This document shows, one piece after another, positions 8,349-18,533 of a DNA stretch of 64,000 nucleotides. The stretch is taken from positions 1-64,000 of the forward strand of contig NZ_PITQ01000014.1 of the NCBI RefSeq assembly GCF_002834385.1. The letters run 5' to 3'. Source of the DNA: Rahnella sp. AA. GTDB lineage: Bacteria > Pseudomonadota > Gammaproteobacteria > Enterobacterales > Enterobacteriaceae. The notes under the pieces were generated by a model. The model saw nothing but the letters and a program-made list of their open reading frames with translations. It did not search any database and was not told where the DNA came from. The first letter of the stretch is position 1; each line of letters opens with the position of its first letter. The translations under genes and the position numbers were made by a program.

Positions 8349-10307
8349 ATGAGCATAAACAAAGCATCCGGAACGGACGATGCCAGCAAGCAGCTGCGCT
8401 TTCAATCCGCCGCATCCCACACGCGCTGGCTGAGCGGGCTGATCCACGCCGTGATGGTGATCAGCAGCGTGTTGTATCTGATATTGCTGATGTTGTATCT
8501 GGTCACGCCGGAGTCAGTATGGCCGTGGGTGGTCGGGAATATCATGGCGGCGATGTGGGTTTGCGCTGCCTCGCTGCAATGCGCCCGGCGCATTACCCGC
8601 TGGCGCGAGCAACAGTTTGCCTCCCGTAACGGCCTGGTCGGGCCGCAAATTCCCCCCGGATTTTCTCAGCGTCTGGCCTCCCGCGCGTGGATGCGGCCGC
8701 TATTACGTTATGTCGATGCGCACGTATTCTTCCAGGCACTTCCTGCATTAGCCTCTTTGCTGCTCATCGCTCTGCTGTGGCAATTGCCGTTACCGGTCAA
8801 TGAAGCCGGTGATGCAGGCTATTTCGCCGGTTCTGTCTTTATTCTTTGCGCTTTCGCCGTGCTGGTGCTTGAGCGTCACTGGACGTTAAAAGATCCGCTG
8901 GAATGGCCGGAAGCAGCAAAACTGGCACCGCTGATGCGCATGATGATTGGCGTCTTTCTGCTGACGGCGCTGGCCCTGATGTTTGCGCGAGGAACTGCGG
9001 TCTGGCCCGCACACCTGCTGGTGCTCAGCGGATTGTTACCGGCGCTGGTGGCGCTGGAGCTTTTCCTGCGGGCGCTGATCGCGGTATTTTCACCGCCGCG
9101 CGAGGACAAAGAGCCGGAGTTTATTGCGGGCAGCCTGCTGGCGGCGCAACTCTGCTGGCCGCCGCGCCCGCTACAGTTCGTGCAAAACGAACTGCATCAG
9201 CATTTTGGTATCGATCTCCGCCAGATTTGGGCATTTCAATTTATGCGTCGCGCGCTGTTGCCGCTGGGCGCATTTTTGCTGCTGACTGGCTGGTTGCTGA
9301 CGGGCATCAGCGAGGTGCCGCTGACGCAGCGCGGGATCTATGAATCCTTTGGCAAGCCGGTGGCAGTCAGACAGCCCGGTTTGCACGCGGGGCTGCCGTG
9401 GCCTTTTGGCCGCACGCTGATGGTTGATAACGGAGAAGTGCATGAACTCACCACGGGATCCGAAGAACCGGTGACCGCCACGCCCGTCGCGGTGGCTGAT
9501 ACCGCCGAAGGCCCCGCACCGGAGAGCGCGAACCGGTTATGGGACGCCAGCCACAGCAGCGATAAATCACAAATCATCGCCAGTGCGGCGAACGACCGGC
9601 AAAGTTTTCAAATCATGAATATGGACGTCCGCTTCGTGTACCGCATCGCTATGAATGATGACGCGGCGATGGCGAGCCTGTATCACACCGAAAATATGCC
9701 GGTGCTGATCCGCAGTATTGCCAATCAGGTGCTGGTGCATGATTTCTCCTCGCGCACGCTCGACAGCCTGCTGGGCAGCGATCAGACCCGCCTGGCCGGC
9801 GATATCGGGCAAAAAGTGCAGGCGCAGCTTGATCATCTCAACAGCGGTGTGGAACTGCTGGCGACGGTGATTGAATCGATCCATCCGCCTGCGGGGGCGG
9901 CGGATGCTTATCACGGCGTGCAGGCGGCACAAATTCTGGCGCAAAGTGCGATTGCCGGTGAGAAAGGTCAGGCCGCACAGCAACTGAATGCCGCGCAGCA
10001 ATTTGCCGGGCTGGCGCGGGATGCGGCCACCGCACAAAGTCATGAAAATCTGGATCAGGCGCAGGTCATGGCGTTGTCCTTTAACGCCGAAAATCAGGCG
10101 TATCAGACCGGAGGACAGTCGTTCCTGACCGAACGCTATTTCAGCCGTCTGACGCTGGCGATGCAGCAACATCCGAAGGTGTTGATTGTCGATCATCGCA
10201 TGGGGGGCGGGACGCCGCCGGTGCTGGATCTGAGAAATTTTACCCTGCCATTTACGCCCGGAGCGGATAAAGCGGCGCATTCTGTCAAAGCGGAGAGTAC
10301 CCGGTGA
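8349..10307 (+). CDS. Polytopic SPFH/HflK-like membrane protein
   Basis: From the ATG at 8349, supported by CGGAG five bases upstream, the protein has 652 residues; a longer frame begins at 8292. The first 320 residues hold about seven hydrophobic helices (roughly 31-52, 59-78, 129-147, 156-176, 193-213, 218-246 and 300-320). This is unusual, because E. coli HflK has one. An SPFH (band-7) domain follows directly (VPLTQRGIYESFGKPV, then PGLHAGLPWPFGR). An alanine/glutamine-rich coiled-coil region ends in an HflK-like tail (FLTERYFSRL, HPKVLIVDHR). SPFH proteins oligomerise into membrane cages and can control FtsH or other membrane clients. It is the first gene of a four-gene operon, and its stop overlaps the next start (GTGA). 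Confidence 0.85.
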   Translation: MSINKASGTDDASKQLRFQSAASHTRWLSGLIHAVMVISSVLYLILLMLYLVTPESVWPWVVGNIMAAMWVCAASLQCARRITRWREQQFASRNGLVGPQIPPGFSQRLASRAWMRPLLRYVDAHVFFQALPALASLLLIALLWQLPLPVNEAGDAGYFAGSVFILCAFAVLVLERHWTLKDPLEWPEAAKLAPLMRMMIGVFLLTALALMFARGTAVWPAHLLVLSGLLPALVALELFLRALIAVFSPPREDKEPEFIAGSLLAAQLCWPPRPLQFVQNELHQHFGIDLRQIWAFQFMRRALLPLGAFLLLTGWLLTGISEVPLTQRGIYESFGKPVAVRQPGLHAGLPWPFGRTLMVDNGEVHELTTGSEEPVTATPVAVADTAEGPAPESANRLWDASHSSDKSQIIASAANDRQSFQIMNMDVRFVYRIAMNDDAAMASLYHTENMPVLIRSIANQVLVHDFSSRTLDSLLGSDQTRLAGDIGQKVQAQLDHLNSGVELLATVIESIHPPAGAADAYHGVQAAQILAQSAIAGEKGQAAQQLNAAQQFAGLARDAATAQSHENLDQAQVMALSFNAENQAYQTGGQSFLTERYFSRLTLAMQQHPKVLIVDHRMGGGTPPVLDLRNFTLPFTPGADKAAHSVKAESTR

Positions 10308-11347
10308 GTGATTCCCAACAATCTGAAGGCCACGGACACGATCACGACGCGCACGGCGGGCATCATCATGGCGCCGGACATCATCACCATCATCATCATT
10401 CCGGCCCGGCGGCGCCCAAGCTCTGGCGACGGGTCACGATAGCCACCGTACTGGTGGCACTGATTGTCGCTACCGCCTGTCTGGTGCAGGTACGTTCCGG
10501 CGAAGCAATGGTGATCACGCGCTTTGGCGATCCGGTGCGCGTGCTGTTGCAACCGGGGCTGGCGTGGCATCTGCCGGTTCCGCTGGAAACCGCCATCCCG
10601 GTAGATTTGCGTATCCGTACGACTTCCAGCGGTTTGCAGGATGTCGGCACGCGCGATGGTCTGCGGATCATCGTTCAGGCTTATACTGTCTGGCAGGTGA
10701 AAAACGATCCCCGGCACGTACAGCGTTTTATCCGTGCGGTACAAAACCAGCCGGATATGGCAGCTGCGCAGATACGTACATTTATCGGCTCGGCGCTGGA
10801 AACTACCACCAGCGGTTTTGCACTGGCTGACCTGGTGAATACCGATGCCAGCAAAATCCGGCTTTCCGGTTTTGAACAGCATCTGCATGACCAGATCGCC
10901 CGCCAGTTGCTCGACAGCTACGGAATTGAGCTGGTGCAGGTCGGCGTTGAACGCCTGACGCTGCCGTCGGTGACGTTGGATGCCACCGTTGACCGCATGC
11001 GTGCCGAGCGGGAAACCATCGCCACCGAACGCTCTGCCGAAGGTAAGCGTCAGGCCGCTGAAATCCGGTCTTCTGCTGAACGTGATGCCCGCGTTATTAA
11101 GGCAGACGCGTCAGTCAACGCGGCCAATATCGAAGCGCAGGCGCAGGTGCAAAGTGCAGCAATCTACGCCAAAGCCCGCGCCGGTAATCCTGAACTCTAC
11201 GATCTGCTGCGCTCGCTCGATACGCTCAGCAGCGTCATCACGCCGGGTACGCAGCTGGTGCTGGGCACGGATGCGGCACCGTTCCGGCAACTGGTCGAAG
11301 GCCCGCCTGCATTACCCGCTGCCCCGGCTAACGGAACGCGCCCATGA
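10304..11347 (+). CDS. SPFH/HflC-like membrane protein with histidine-rich N-terminus
   Basis: A 347-residue protein starting with GTG, four bases inside the preceding gene. Residues 9-33 contain 14 histidines mixed with Gly/Asp and ending in seven consecutive His, a likely metal-binding or metal-buffering tail on the cytoplasmic side. One membrane helix (about 41-62) is followed by an SPFH domain (SGEAMVITRFGDPV) and an HflC-like charged coiled coil (RMRAERETIATERSAEGKR). The C-terminal region FYAxRSL-type of HflC is represented by LYDLLRSLDTL. With the polytopic HflK-like partner and the third SPFH protein it probably forms a mixed ring. The His tail links the complex to the metal ATPase encoded last in the operon (inference). 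Confidence 0.85.
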   Translation: MSDSQQSEGHGHDHDAHGGHHHGAGHHHHHHHSGPAAPKLWRRVTIATVLVALIVATACLVQVRSGEAMVITRFGDPVRVLLQPGLAWHLPVPLETAIPVDLRIRTTSSGLQDVGTRDGLRIIVQAYTVWQVKNDPRHVQRFIRAVQNQPDMAAAQIRTFIGSALETTTSGFALADLVNTDASKIRLSGFEQHLHDQIARQLLDSYGIELVQVGVERLTLPSVTLDATVDRMRAERETIATERSAEGKRQAAEIRSSAERDARVIKADASVNAANIEAQAQVQSAAIYAKARAGNPELYDLLRSLDTLSSVITPGTQLVLGTDAAPFRQLVEGPPALPAAPANGTRP

Positions 11348-12387
11348 ATCCGTTATCCCGTTTCCAGGGAAATGCGTGGTTTCAGGCCGGGCGCATGGCG
11401 TATCTGGCGCTGTTCGCCATGACGCTGATTGCCGCTGCGAGCTGGCTGTTTTCTAACGTCCGGCAGATAGAACCGGATAAGCGCGCGGTGGTGATGCGGT
11501 TTGGTGCGGTTTCTCGCACGTCAGGTGCCGGGCTGCTGCTGGCATGGCCGGAACCGCTGGAGCAGGTTGAAATCTTGCCCGCCGCCGATCGGGTGATCGA
11601 ACATCATGTGACCGCCTTGCTGAGAACCAACATTGTGCCCGCGTGGAACAATACCGGTGGCGGGAAAGGTGATGCCGCCGCCGGTGCAGGGTATTTGCTG
11701 ACCGGGGATTCCGGCGTGGTTCAGCTGGATGTGCAGGTGTACTACGTGATAACTGATCCGGTGGCGTTTGTTGTGCAAGGGGAGCACGTGTTACCGGCGA
11801 TCGACCGTTTAACCGAGCATGCTGCGGTGGCGATTTGCGCCTCACGGGATTTGGACACTATTCTGGTCGCCCGGCCAGAAATAGCAGGCAACGGCAGCAA
11901 TATCGCCGAACGTCGTGAAAGGCTGCGCGGCGATTTGCGTCAGGGCATTAATCAGCAGCTTGCGGCGCTGAGTGCGGCTGGGAGCAGCACGGGTATTGAA
12001 GTCCGCCGCGTTGACGTGCAGTCGTCTCTGCCACCGTCGGCGGTGGATGCGTTCAATGCGGTGCTGACGGCCAGCCAGCAGGCGGAACAAAACATCGCCA
12101 GCGCCAGCAATGAGGCGGCTCGCGTTCATCAGGACGCCGTTCAGTCGGCAGACCGCGCTTTACAGGTTTCGCATGCCAAAGCCAGCGAGCAGATTGCCCG
12201 TGCGTCCACCGATACCGCGACCATTATTCAGCTGGCGGACGATCACTCGCCCGAACTGCTGTGGCGTTTGTGGCGTGAACGGATGCCGGCGATCCTTGCC
12301 CATGCCGGCAGTGTCACTGCTGTTGATCCCCATGACGATGCGCATCTGATCCTGTCGGGACCAGACCGTACGGCATCTCAACCCTGA
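11344..12387 (+). CDS. Third SPFH/HflK-like membrane protein
   Basis: A 347-residue SPFH protein whose ATG overlaps the previous stop (ATGA). One membrane helix (about 18-36) is followed by an SPFH domain beginning IEPDKRAVVMRFGAV. The domain has a glycine-rich insertion (NNTGGGKGDAAAGAG, about 100-115) and a long alanine-rich coiled coil at about 235-300. It is more divergent from E. coli HflK/HflC than its two partners. It lies 12 bases before the P-type ATPase gene. Three different SPFH paralogues in one operon suggest a hetero-oligomer rather than redundancy. Its role beyond scaffolding is unknown. Confidence 0.82.
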   Translation: MNPLSRFQGNAWFQAGRMAYLALFAMTLIAAASWLFSNVRQIEPDKRAVVMRFGAVSRTSGAGLLLAWPEPLEQVEILPAADRVIEHHVTALLRTNIVPAWNNTGGGKGDAAAGAGYLLTGDSGVVQLDVQVYYVITDPVAFVVQGEHVLPAIDRLTEHAAVAICASRDLDTILVARPEIAGNGSNIAERRERLRGDLRQGINQQLAALSAAGSSTGIEVRRVDVQSSLPPSAVDAFNAVLTASQQAEQNIASASNEAARVHQDAVQSADRALQVSHAKASEQIARASTDTATIIQLADDHSPELLWRLWRERMPAILAHAGSVTAVDPHDDAHLILSGPDRTASQP

Positions 12388-12399
12388 GGTATTGCTCCT

Positions 12400-14322
12400 T
12401 TGACTTCTTTTTCATCTGAAGAACCGCACACTTCATCTGCGTCGCCCGCAAAAAACGTGCTGTTAACGCGCCATGAACAGCGAAATATGGCGGTGCAGCT
12501 GCTTCTGGCGATGGCTGCATTTGGTTTGTTGCTGTGCGGCTGGGTCTGGCAGTGGGTGTTTCCGCAGCAAAGTGACGTCGGGCAAATTTTGTTTGGCGTG
12601 GCATCACTGCTGGTCGCGGTGCCGGTGCTGCGTTCGGCGGTTTACAGCTTACGCAGCCCCAGCCTGCACGGCGTGACCGATCAGCTGATTGCCATCGCGA
12701 TGCTGGGCGCGTGGGCGACCGGTGACCTGATGACCGCCGCATTGCTGCCGGGTATTATGATTTTTGGTCATATTCTTGAAGAGCGCAGCGTGATCGGTTC
12801 GCAGGAAGCTATCGACGCGCTGAGCCATCTGACGCGCAGCCGCGCCCGGCGAATTTTGCCTGACGGTGAGATTGAAGAAATCGATAACCACCAGTTGCTA
12901 ACCGGCGACCGGGTGGAGGTGCGCGCCGGTGACCGGTTACCCGCCGATGGCTATGTGTTATCCGGCAGCGCCAGCCTTGATACTGCACCGATCACCGGCG
13001 AATCCGTGCCACAGGAAGCCCGCGCGGGCGATGACGTTTTCGGTGGTGCCATTAATCTCGACGGATTGCTCTGCGTTGAAGTCACGCGCACCGGTGCGGA
13101 CGCCACGCTGGGTAAAGTGATTGCGCTGATGCAAAAAGCCGAACATGCCAAACCACCGATCACCCGTTTGCTCGAACGCTATGCCGGGCAATATCTGGTG
13201 CTTATTTTGCTGATTGCCGCCGCGACCTGGTTCATCACGCGTGATGCCCATGCCATGCTGGCAGTGCTGGTGGCGGCCTGTCCGTGTGCGCTGGTGCTTT
13301 CCGCGCCTGCCACGGCGATTGCCGGGATCGCGGTGGCGGCGCGTCACGGGATCCTGATCCGTAGCTCCGCATTTCTGGAAGAACTGGCGGACCTGAACGC
13401 TATTGTGGTCGATAAAACCGGCACGCTGACGCACGGTGAATTGCATTTGCAGCGCACGGTGCTGGCCGCAGATGCGCCTTCTGACGCGGTGCTTCGTCTG
13501 GCGGCCAGCCTGGGCGCGGCGAGCAGCCATCCGGTCAGCCGTGCGCTGGCAAAATTACTGCCGCGTGAACAATATTTACCGCTGGACGACGTGTCAGAAC
13601 AACAGGGCATGGGCGTACGTGCGCGTACCGCACAGGGCGATGCGCTGTTAGGGCGTCCGGCATTTTTCAGCCAGAACAATATCCCGGTCAGTGACGAACC
13701 TGAACACGACGGGCCGCTGGTCGGACTGGCGCTTAACGGGCGTTTTCTCGGCTGGTTACTGCTGGCCGATTCGCTCAGGCCGGAGGCGCAAACAGCGCTG
13801 GCCGAACTGCGCCAGCTTGGGTTGCAACGGCAACTTCTGCTGACCGGCGACCGCGCCAGCGTGGCAAACCGTATCGCCGGAGAACTGGGCATCAGTGATG
13901 TCGTTGCACAGGCATTACCTGAGGATAAACTGCATCAGGTTTCAGCCGAAATTGCACAAGGGTTCCGGCCAATGGTGGTCGGCGATGGCATTAATGATTC
14001 TCTGGCATTGAAAGCTGGCGTGGTGGGCATTGCGATGGGGGCAGGCGGGAGCGATATTGCGCTGGCTTCTGCCGACGTGGTGCTGATCGGCAGCGATTTA
14101 CGGCGTCTCGGGACCTGTGTTCGCCTGAGCCGCGCCTGCCGGAAAACGCTGAAAATCAATGTTTTCATCGGGCTGGGATGGACGCTGGTGGTGATGGCGG
14201 CTGCCGCGATGGGATTACTCGGCGTGGGCGGTGTACTGATTGCCGCTTTGTTGCATAACCTGAGTACCTTGCTGGTGCTGGGCAATGCCGGACGGCTATT
14301 GCGTTTTGACGAGCCGCTTTAA
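12400..14322 (+). CDS. P1B-type heavy-metal-translocating ATPase lacking an N-terminal metal-binding domain
   Basis: A 640-residue inner-membrane P-type ATPase. TGES (199-202, actuator), the membrane metal motif CPC (294-296), the phosphorylation motif DKTGT (338-342), the P1B-specific HP (His377-Pro378) and GDGIND (528-533) are all present. There is no N-terminal HMA domain and no CxxC before the first helices. The last membrane pair reads LLHNLSTLLV (618-627) and lacks the Lys...DxG of ZntA-type pumps. It resembles the HEGxT of cobalt-type P1B-4 pumps, though those normally have SPC. Metal specificity therefore cannot be read off. The start is TTG, with GAGG 11 bases upstream; GTG at 12457 is an alternative. 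It is the last gene of the SPFH operon. Confidence 0.9.
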   Translation: MTSFSSEEPHTSSASPAKNVLLTRHEQRNMAVQLLLAMAAFGLLLCGWVWQWVFPQQSDVGQILFGVASLLVAVPVLRSAVYSLRSPSLHGVTDQLIAIAMLGAWATGDLMTAALLPGIMIFGHILEERSVIGSQEAIDALSHLTRSRARRILPDGEIEEIDNHQLLTGDRVEVRAGDRLPADGYVLSGSASLDTAPITGESVPQEARAGDDVFGGAINLDGLLCVEVTRTGADATLGKVIALMQKAEHAKPPITRLLERYAGQYLVLILLIAAATWFITRDAHAMLAVLVAACPCALVLSAPATAIAGIAVAARHGILIRSSAFLEELADLNAIVVDKTGTLTHGELHLQRTVLAADAPSDAVLRLAASLGAASSHPVSRALAKLLPREQYLPLDDVSEQQGMGVRARTAQGDALLGRPAFFSQNNIPVSDEPEHDGPLVGLALNGRFLGWLLLADSLRPEAQTALAELRQLGLQRQLLLTGDRASVANRIAGELGISDVVAQALPEDKLHQVSAEIAQGFRPMVVGDGINDSLALKAGVVGIAMGAGGSDIALASADVVLIGSDLRRLGTCVRLSRACRKTLKINVFIGLGWTLVVMAAAAMGLLGVGGVLIAALLHNLSTLLVLGNAGRLLRFDEPL

Positions 14323-14332
14323 GCCCGTCAGT

Positions 14333-14366
14333 GAAAATCAAAACGGGCGCAAAAAGTTGTGCCCGT
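14333..14366 (-). terminator. Terminator after pth
   Basis: Stem ACGGGC/GCCCGT with a near-complementary inner extension. On the minus strand it is followed by TTTTGATTTT. It ends pth transcription before it could enter the inserted genes, consistent with loss of the pth-ychF operon. Confidence 0.75.
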
Positions 14367-14394
14367 CAGAGAAAGTGCATTCAACCAAAGCGGT

Positions 14395-14985
14395 TTAAAG
14401 CTCGGCTTTAAAGGTATGCAAACGGCGCATGGTTTTTTCCAGGCCTTCTTTCATCAGCAATTCTGTGCAACGCAGTGACTCGTCAATCGCATCATCAATC
14501 AGCTTCTGTTCACTGGCTGGCGGCTTGCCCAGCACAAATCCCACGACTTTGCTTTTATCGCCCGGATGGCCGATGCCGATACGCAAGCGGTAGAAATTCG
14601 GATTACCACCGAATTTGCTTTGGATATCTTTCAGGCCATTGTGGCCGCCGTTGCCGCCGCCCAGCTTAATTTTTGCCATGCCCGGCGGGATATCCAGTTC
14701 ATCGTGCGCGACCAGAATTTCGTCTGGTTCAATGCGGTAGAACTGCGCCATTGCCAGAACGGCCTTACCGCTGAGGTTCATAAAGGTGGTCGGCACCAGC
14801 AGGCGGACGTCCTGGCCTGCCAGCGAAAGGCGGGCGGTATAGCCAAAAAACTTACTTTCTTCTTTCAACTGCTGGTTGTGCTGGCGGGCGAGAAGATCAA
14901 CATACCAGGCACCCGCGTTGTGACGGGTTTGGGCGTACTCTGCGCCGGGATTGGCCAGTCCAACGATCAATTTAATGCTGCTCAC
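14395..14985 (-). CDS. pth: Peptidyl-tRNA hydrolase
   Basis: This cytoplasmic enzyme recycles tRNA by cleaving peptidyl-tRNA released from stalled ribosomes. At 196 residues it is typical of bacterial Pth. The N-terminal [19 protein letters not shown] contains the catalytic histidine (His22), and HDELDIPPG carries the conserved aspartate. [13 protein letters not shown] forms the tRNA-binding segment. It is divergent from ychH across a 291-base gap, as in E. coli. The expected downstream partner ychF is about 12.9 kb away. Confidence 0.97.
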   Translation of the reverse strand: MSSIKLIVGLANPGAEYAQTRHNAGAWYVDLLARQHNQQLKEESKFFGYTARLSLAGQDVRLLVPTTFMNLSGKAVLAMAQFYRIEPDEILVAHDELDIPPGMAKIKLGGGNGGHNGLKDIQSKFGGNPNFYRLRIGIGHPGDKSKVVGFVLGKPPASEQKLIDDAIDESLRCTELLMKEGLEKTMRRLHTFKAEL

Positions 14986-15091
14986 GATTTTCGCTTCTTT
15001 ATCTGGTGAGGTTTAGCAGGCTAGTTTACCTGTCACTGCTGACTGTGCCAAACACCAGACCGTGTTATTCACTGCAAATGGATTAAATTTT

Positions 15092-15123
15092 GAATAGTTT
15101 ATATGGCTGACTATTAACTATTC
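15092..15123. promoter_or_regulatory. Inverted repeat in pth-ychH promoter region
   Basis: Perfect 8-bp arms GAATAGTT and AACTATTC lie 16 bases apart in the AT-rich gap between the divergent genes pth and ychH. The arrangement could be an operator or a hairpin in a leader. No regulator is assigned. Confidence 0.35.
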
Positions 15124-15276
15124 GAATGTATATGACGGAAAAACGTAAAGATTTGTCATTCAATGTTCTCTGTCTGTGATCGTGACCGCAAAGTGAACCG
15201 GATGGGACGTCTATAGTAAAAGCAGGAAAAGACAAGACAGCAATGATGCTAAATGAACGCTATCAGGAGGTGACAT

Positions 15277-15555
15277 ATGAAACGTAAAACCGCAGTAGTA
15301 ATGGGCAATGCCCTCATGGGACTCGGTTTGCTCACAATGGTGGGTGGCGTTGGTTATTCCATTTTAAATCAGTTGCCTGAGCTTGGTCTTCCGCAGTTCC
15401 TGGCGCACGGAGCCGTCGGTAGCATTTTTATTGGTGCTATTTTATGGCTGGCCGGGGCGAGAGTCGGTGGTCGCGAACGTGTTGCAGACCGCTACTGGTG
15501 GGTACGCCACTTTGACTCCCGTTGTGCTAACGGGAAATCACACCGCCATTCCTGA
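15277..15555 (+). CDS. ychH: Small stress-induced inner-membrane protein YchH
   Basis: A 92-residue YchH-family protein with two hydrophobic helices (about 8-30 and 40-60). The second is followed by a basic tail (GGRERVADRYWWVRHFD). In E. coli YchH is a stress-induced membrane protein implicated in biofilm formation and under CRP control; its biochemical role is unknown. AGGAGGTGAC seven bases before the ATG is an excellent ribosome site. It is monocistronic, with a strong terminator behind it. A TGTGATCGTGACC stretch about 100 bases upstream resembles half of a CRP site, too weak to call. Confidence 0.93.
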   Translation: MKRKTAVVMGNALMGLGLLTMVGGVGYSILNQLPELGLPQFLAHGAVGSIFIGAILWLAGARVGGRERVADRYWWVRHFDSRCANGKSHRHS

Positions 15556-15586
15556 ACCTGATATTTCCCCTTAACAGGTTCCATAA

Positions 15587-15620
15587 AAAAACCGTTGTCG
15601 CTCACACGACAACGGTTTTT
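15587..15620. terminator. Bidirectional terminator between ychH and prs
   Basis: Perfect 14-bp stem (ACCGTTGTCG/CGACAACGGT core flanked by A and T runs) with a 6-base loop. It can stop transcription from ychH and, as a second barrier, from prs. Confidence 0.92.
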
Positions 15621-15640
15621 GCATTTCTGCTGCTTACAAA

Positions 15641-15668
15641 GCAAAACGCCCCTGAAAAGCAGGGGCGT
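15641..15668 (-). terminator. Terminator after prs
   Basis: Perfect 9-bp stem ACGCCCCTG/CAGGGGCGT with a 5-base loop. On the minus strand it is followed by TTTTGC, immediately downstream of the prs stop. Confidence 0.85.
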
Positions 15669-15673
15669 AATGA

Positions 15674-16696
<1,023 letters not shown>

Positions 16697-16782
16697 TTAT
16701 GCTCACGATACTTCTAAAACTTACTCATAAACTGGTTGAATAATTCGCTGGCAAAGAACAGACACAAAACGGCTGTGACTCT

Positions 16783-17646
16783 CTACGCTTTGCCCGCAGT
16801 TCTCAACCAGGCTTCACGAAAACGATGCAACGGAGAAACGTTTACACCTCGCGCAACAAAGCCCCGGATCCACGATGGCGCTTTGTCTAAAACCTGGCGG
16901 GCGGCAGATTGCGTGTCGAATTCTGCAAACACACAAGCACCTGTCCCGGTCAGTCGCGACGGCGCGTATTCTAACAGCCAAGAAAGTAGCTGTTCAACCT
17001 CGTAAAAACGTTTTCTCGCAATCGGTTCGCAATCATTTGCGTAAGGCGTGTTCAAAAGCACATTAACAGGGCGTTTTGGTGTATTTCTGGTCAGATCCGG
17101 ATCGCCAAAAATTGCCGGCGTCGGAATGCTGACACCGGGATGTGCGATCAGAAACCATTTTTCCTGCGGCTCAACCGGTTGCAGGATCTCACCGATGCCT
17201 TCGGCAAAAGCCGCATGCCCCATCACAAAGACGGGCACATCTGCACCCAGCGTGATCCCCAGCGCGGCCAGTTCCGTGTCCGCCAGCCCGCAGTTCCACA
17301 GCGTGTTCAGGGCGACCAGCGTTGTCGCCGCATTAGATGAACCGCCGCCGAGGCCGCCGCCCATCGGGATCTGTTTTTGCAAAGAAATATCCGCGCCTGA
17401 TGTGCTTTTCGCATGCTGTTGCAAAAGCCGTGCTGCTCGCACCACCAGATTATCTTCATCCGCCACGCCCTCAACCGGCGTGGTCAGAACGATAGCGCCA
17501 TCATCACGTATGTTAAAACCCAGGCTGTCACCGTAATCAACAAACTGAAACAGCGTCTGTAAATCATGGTAGCCGTTGGGCCGCTGCCCGGTGATATAAA
17601 GGAACAAATTGAGTTTAGCCGGAGAAGGCCACAATTGCTGTGTCAT
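16783..17646 (-). CDS. ispE: 4-diphosphocytidyl-2-C-methyl-D-erythritol kinase
   Basis: IspE is the GHMP kinase that phosphorylates CDP-ME in the MEP route to isoprenoids. At 287 residues it has the expected size. The ATP-binding motif [14 protein letters not shown] is at about residues 93-106, and the substrate motif [12 protein letters not shown] at the N-terminus carries the catalytic Lys. It is one base from the lolB stop, so the two are co-transcribed (lolB-ispE-prs order, as in E. coli). Confidence 0.97.
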   Translation of the reverse strand: MTQQLWPSPAKLNLFLYITGQRPNGYHDLQTLFQFVDYGDSLGFNIRDDGAIVLTTPVEGVADEDNLVVRAARLLQQHAKSTSGADISLQKQIPMGGGLGGGSSNAATTLVALNTLWNCGLADTELAALGITLGADVPVFVMGHAAFAEGIGEILQPVEPQEKWFLIAHPGVSIPTPAIFGDPDLTRNTPKRPVNVLLNTPYANDCEPIARKRFYEVEQLLSWLLEYAPSRLTGTGACVFAEFDTQSAARQVLDKAPSWIRGFVARGVNVSPLHRFREAWLRTAGKA

Positions 17647-17647
17647 C

Positions 17648-18271
17648 TCAGTTTAACGTCCAGTTATCCATTTTCAGTTTGATACGCTGCTCGCCTTGCG
17701 TCATTTCCAGACGTTGCGGCAGGGAAGGTTTAGCATCAGCGTCATAGCTCTGGTAGACCACGGTGCCGGGCTTGCCATTTTGCGTAAAGTTAACCTGCGA
17801 CAGGCGATACTGGCTGTCGAGGGTGAAATCAGTGCCATCTCCCGGCAGGCCAAGCATCCACAGGCGCAGATTCGCCAGCGGAATGGACATCCCGGTCAGT
17901 TTCTGAATCATGTCATCCGGATTATTACTGGTGTAATGCTTACCTTCATTATTCGTGAGCTGCGCAATACCGCTTTGTACTTTCAGCTCCATTTCGGTGC
18001 TGCCCAACGGATTGGTCAGCAATAAACGGTAGCTGTCGGGGGAATATTGCTGCCAGAAGAAGCGGGCGTAGACTTTCTGTTTATCTGACAGATAGGCAAA
18101 TGAGCCACGGGTCTGATAATGCTCGAGTTGTTTGACCTGCGCTTCGTGTTCACGCCATTGCGGAGATGTCGGGCTGGTCGCCGGGCCTTTCGGTGCATTA
18201 ACAGAACATGCGGCAAGGACTAAGCTCGCAAGAGGAAGAAGGCGAACAAAATGTGTTTTACGCATTGGCAT
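17648..18271 (-). CDS. lolB: Outer-membrane lipoprotein receptor LolB
   Basis: LolB accepts lipoproteins from periplasmic LolA and inserts them into the inner leaflet of the outer membrane. Starting at 18271 gives 207 residues, the same as E. coli. The signal peptide [19 protein letters not shown] ends in the lipobox LAAC. The mature part carries the YQTRGSFAY and [13 protein letters not shown] segments of the family. The longer open frame to 18565 would overlap the hemA start and is not used. It is divergent from hemA and heads the lolB-ispE-prs unit. Confidence 0.95.
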   Translation of the reverse strand: MPMRKTHFVRLLPLASLVLAACSVNAPKGPATSPTSPQWREHEAQVKQLEHYQTRGSFAYLSDKQKVYARFFWQQYSPDSYRLLLTNPLGSTEMELKVQSGIAQLTNNEGKHYTSNNPDDMIQKLTGMSIPLANLRLWMLGLPGDGTDFTLDSQYRLSQVNFTQNGKPGTVVYQSYDADAKPSLPQRLEMTQGEQRIKLKMDNWTLN

Positions 18272-18533
18272 AACAGAGTAAATCCTTTGTGCTTTGGCGA
18301 AATGAGGTGCCAGGGCAAATATGGCGTGCATCAGTCTAGCACAGCCGGAGCATCGGGTGATCGTCACCCGATACAGATGATCGGCTATGAAAGTGTTTTG
18401 AGACAATGCTGATTTGTAAATGGATTTAACGTTAGATGCTGTATGCCTTTTATTGATCTCGCGCATCTTGTAGAATGCGCAGCAGACGTAAACCCATACT
18501 ATTATAAAGTATAAGTCGATAATCGCTTCCCAT

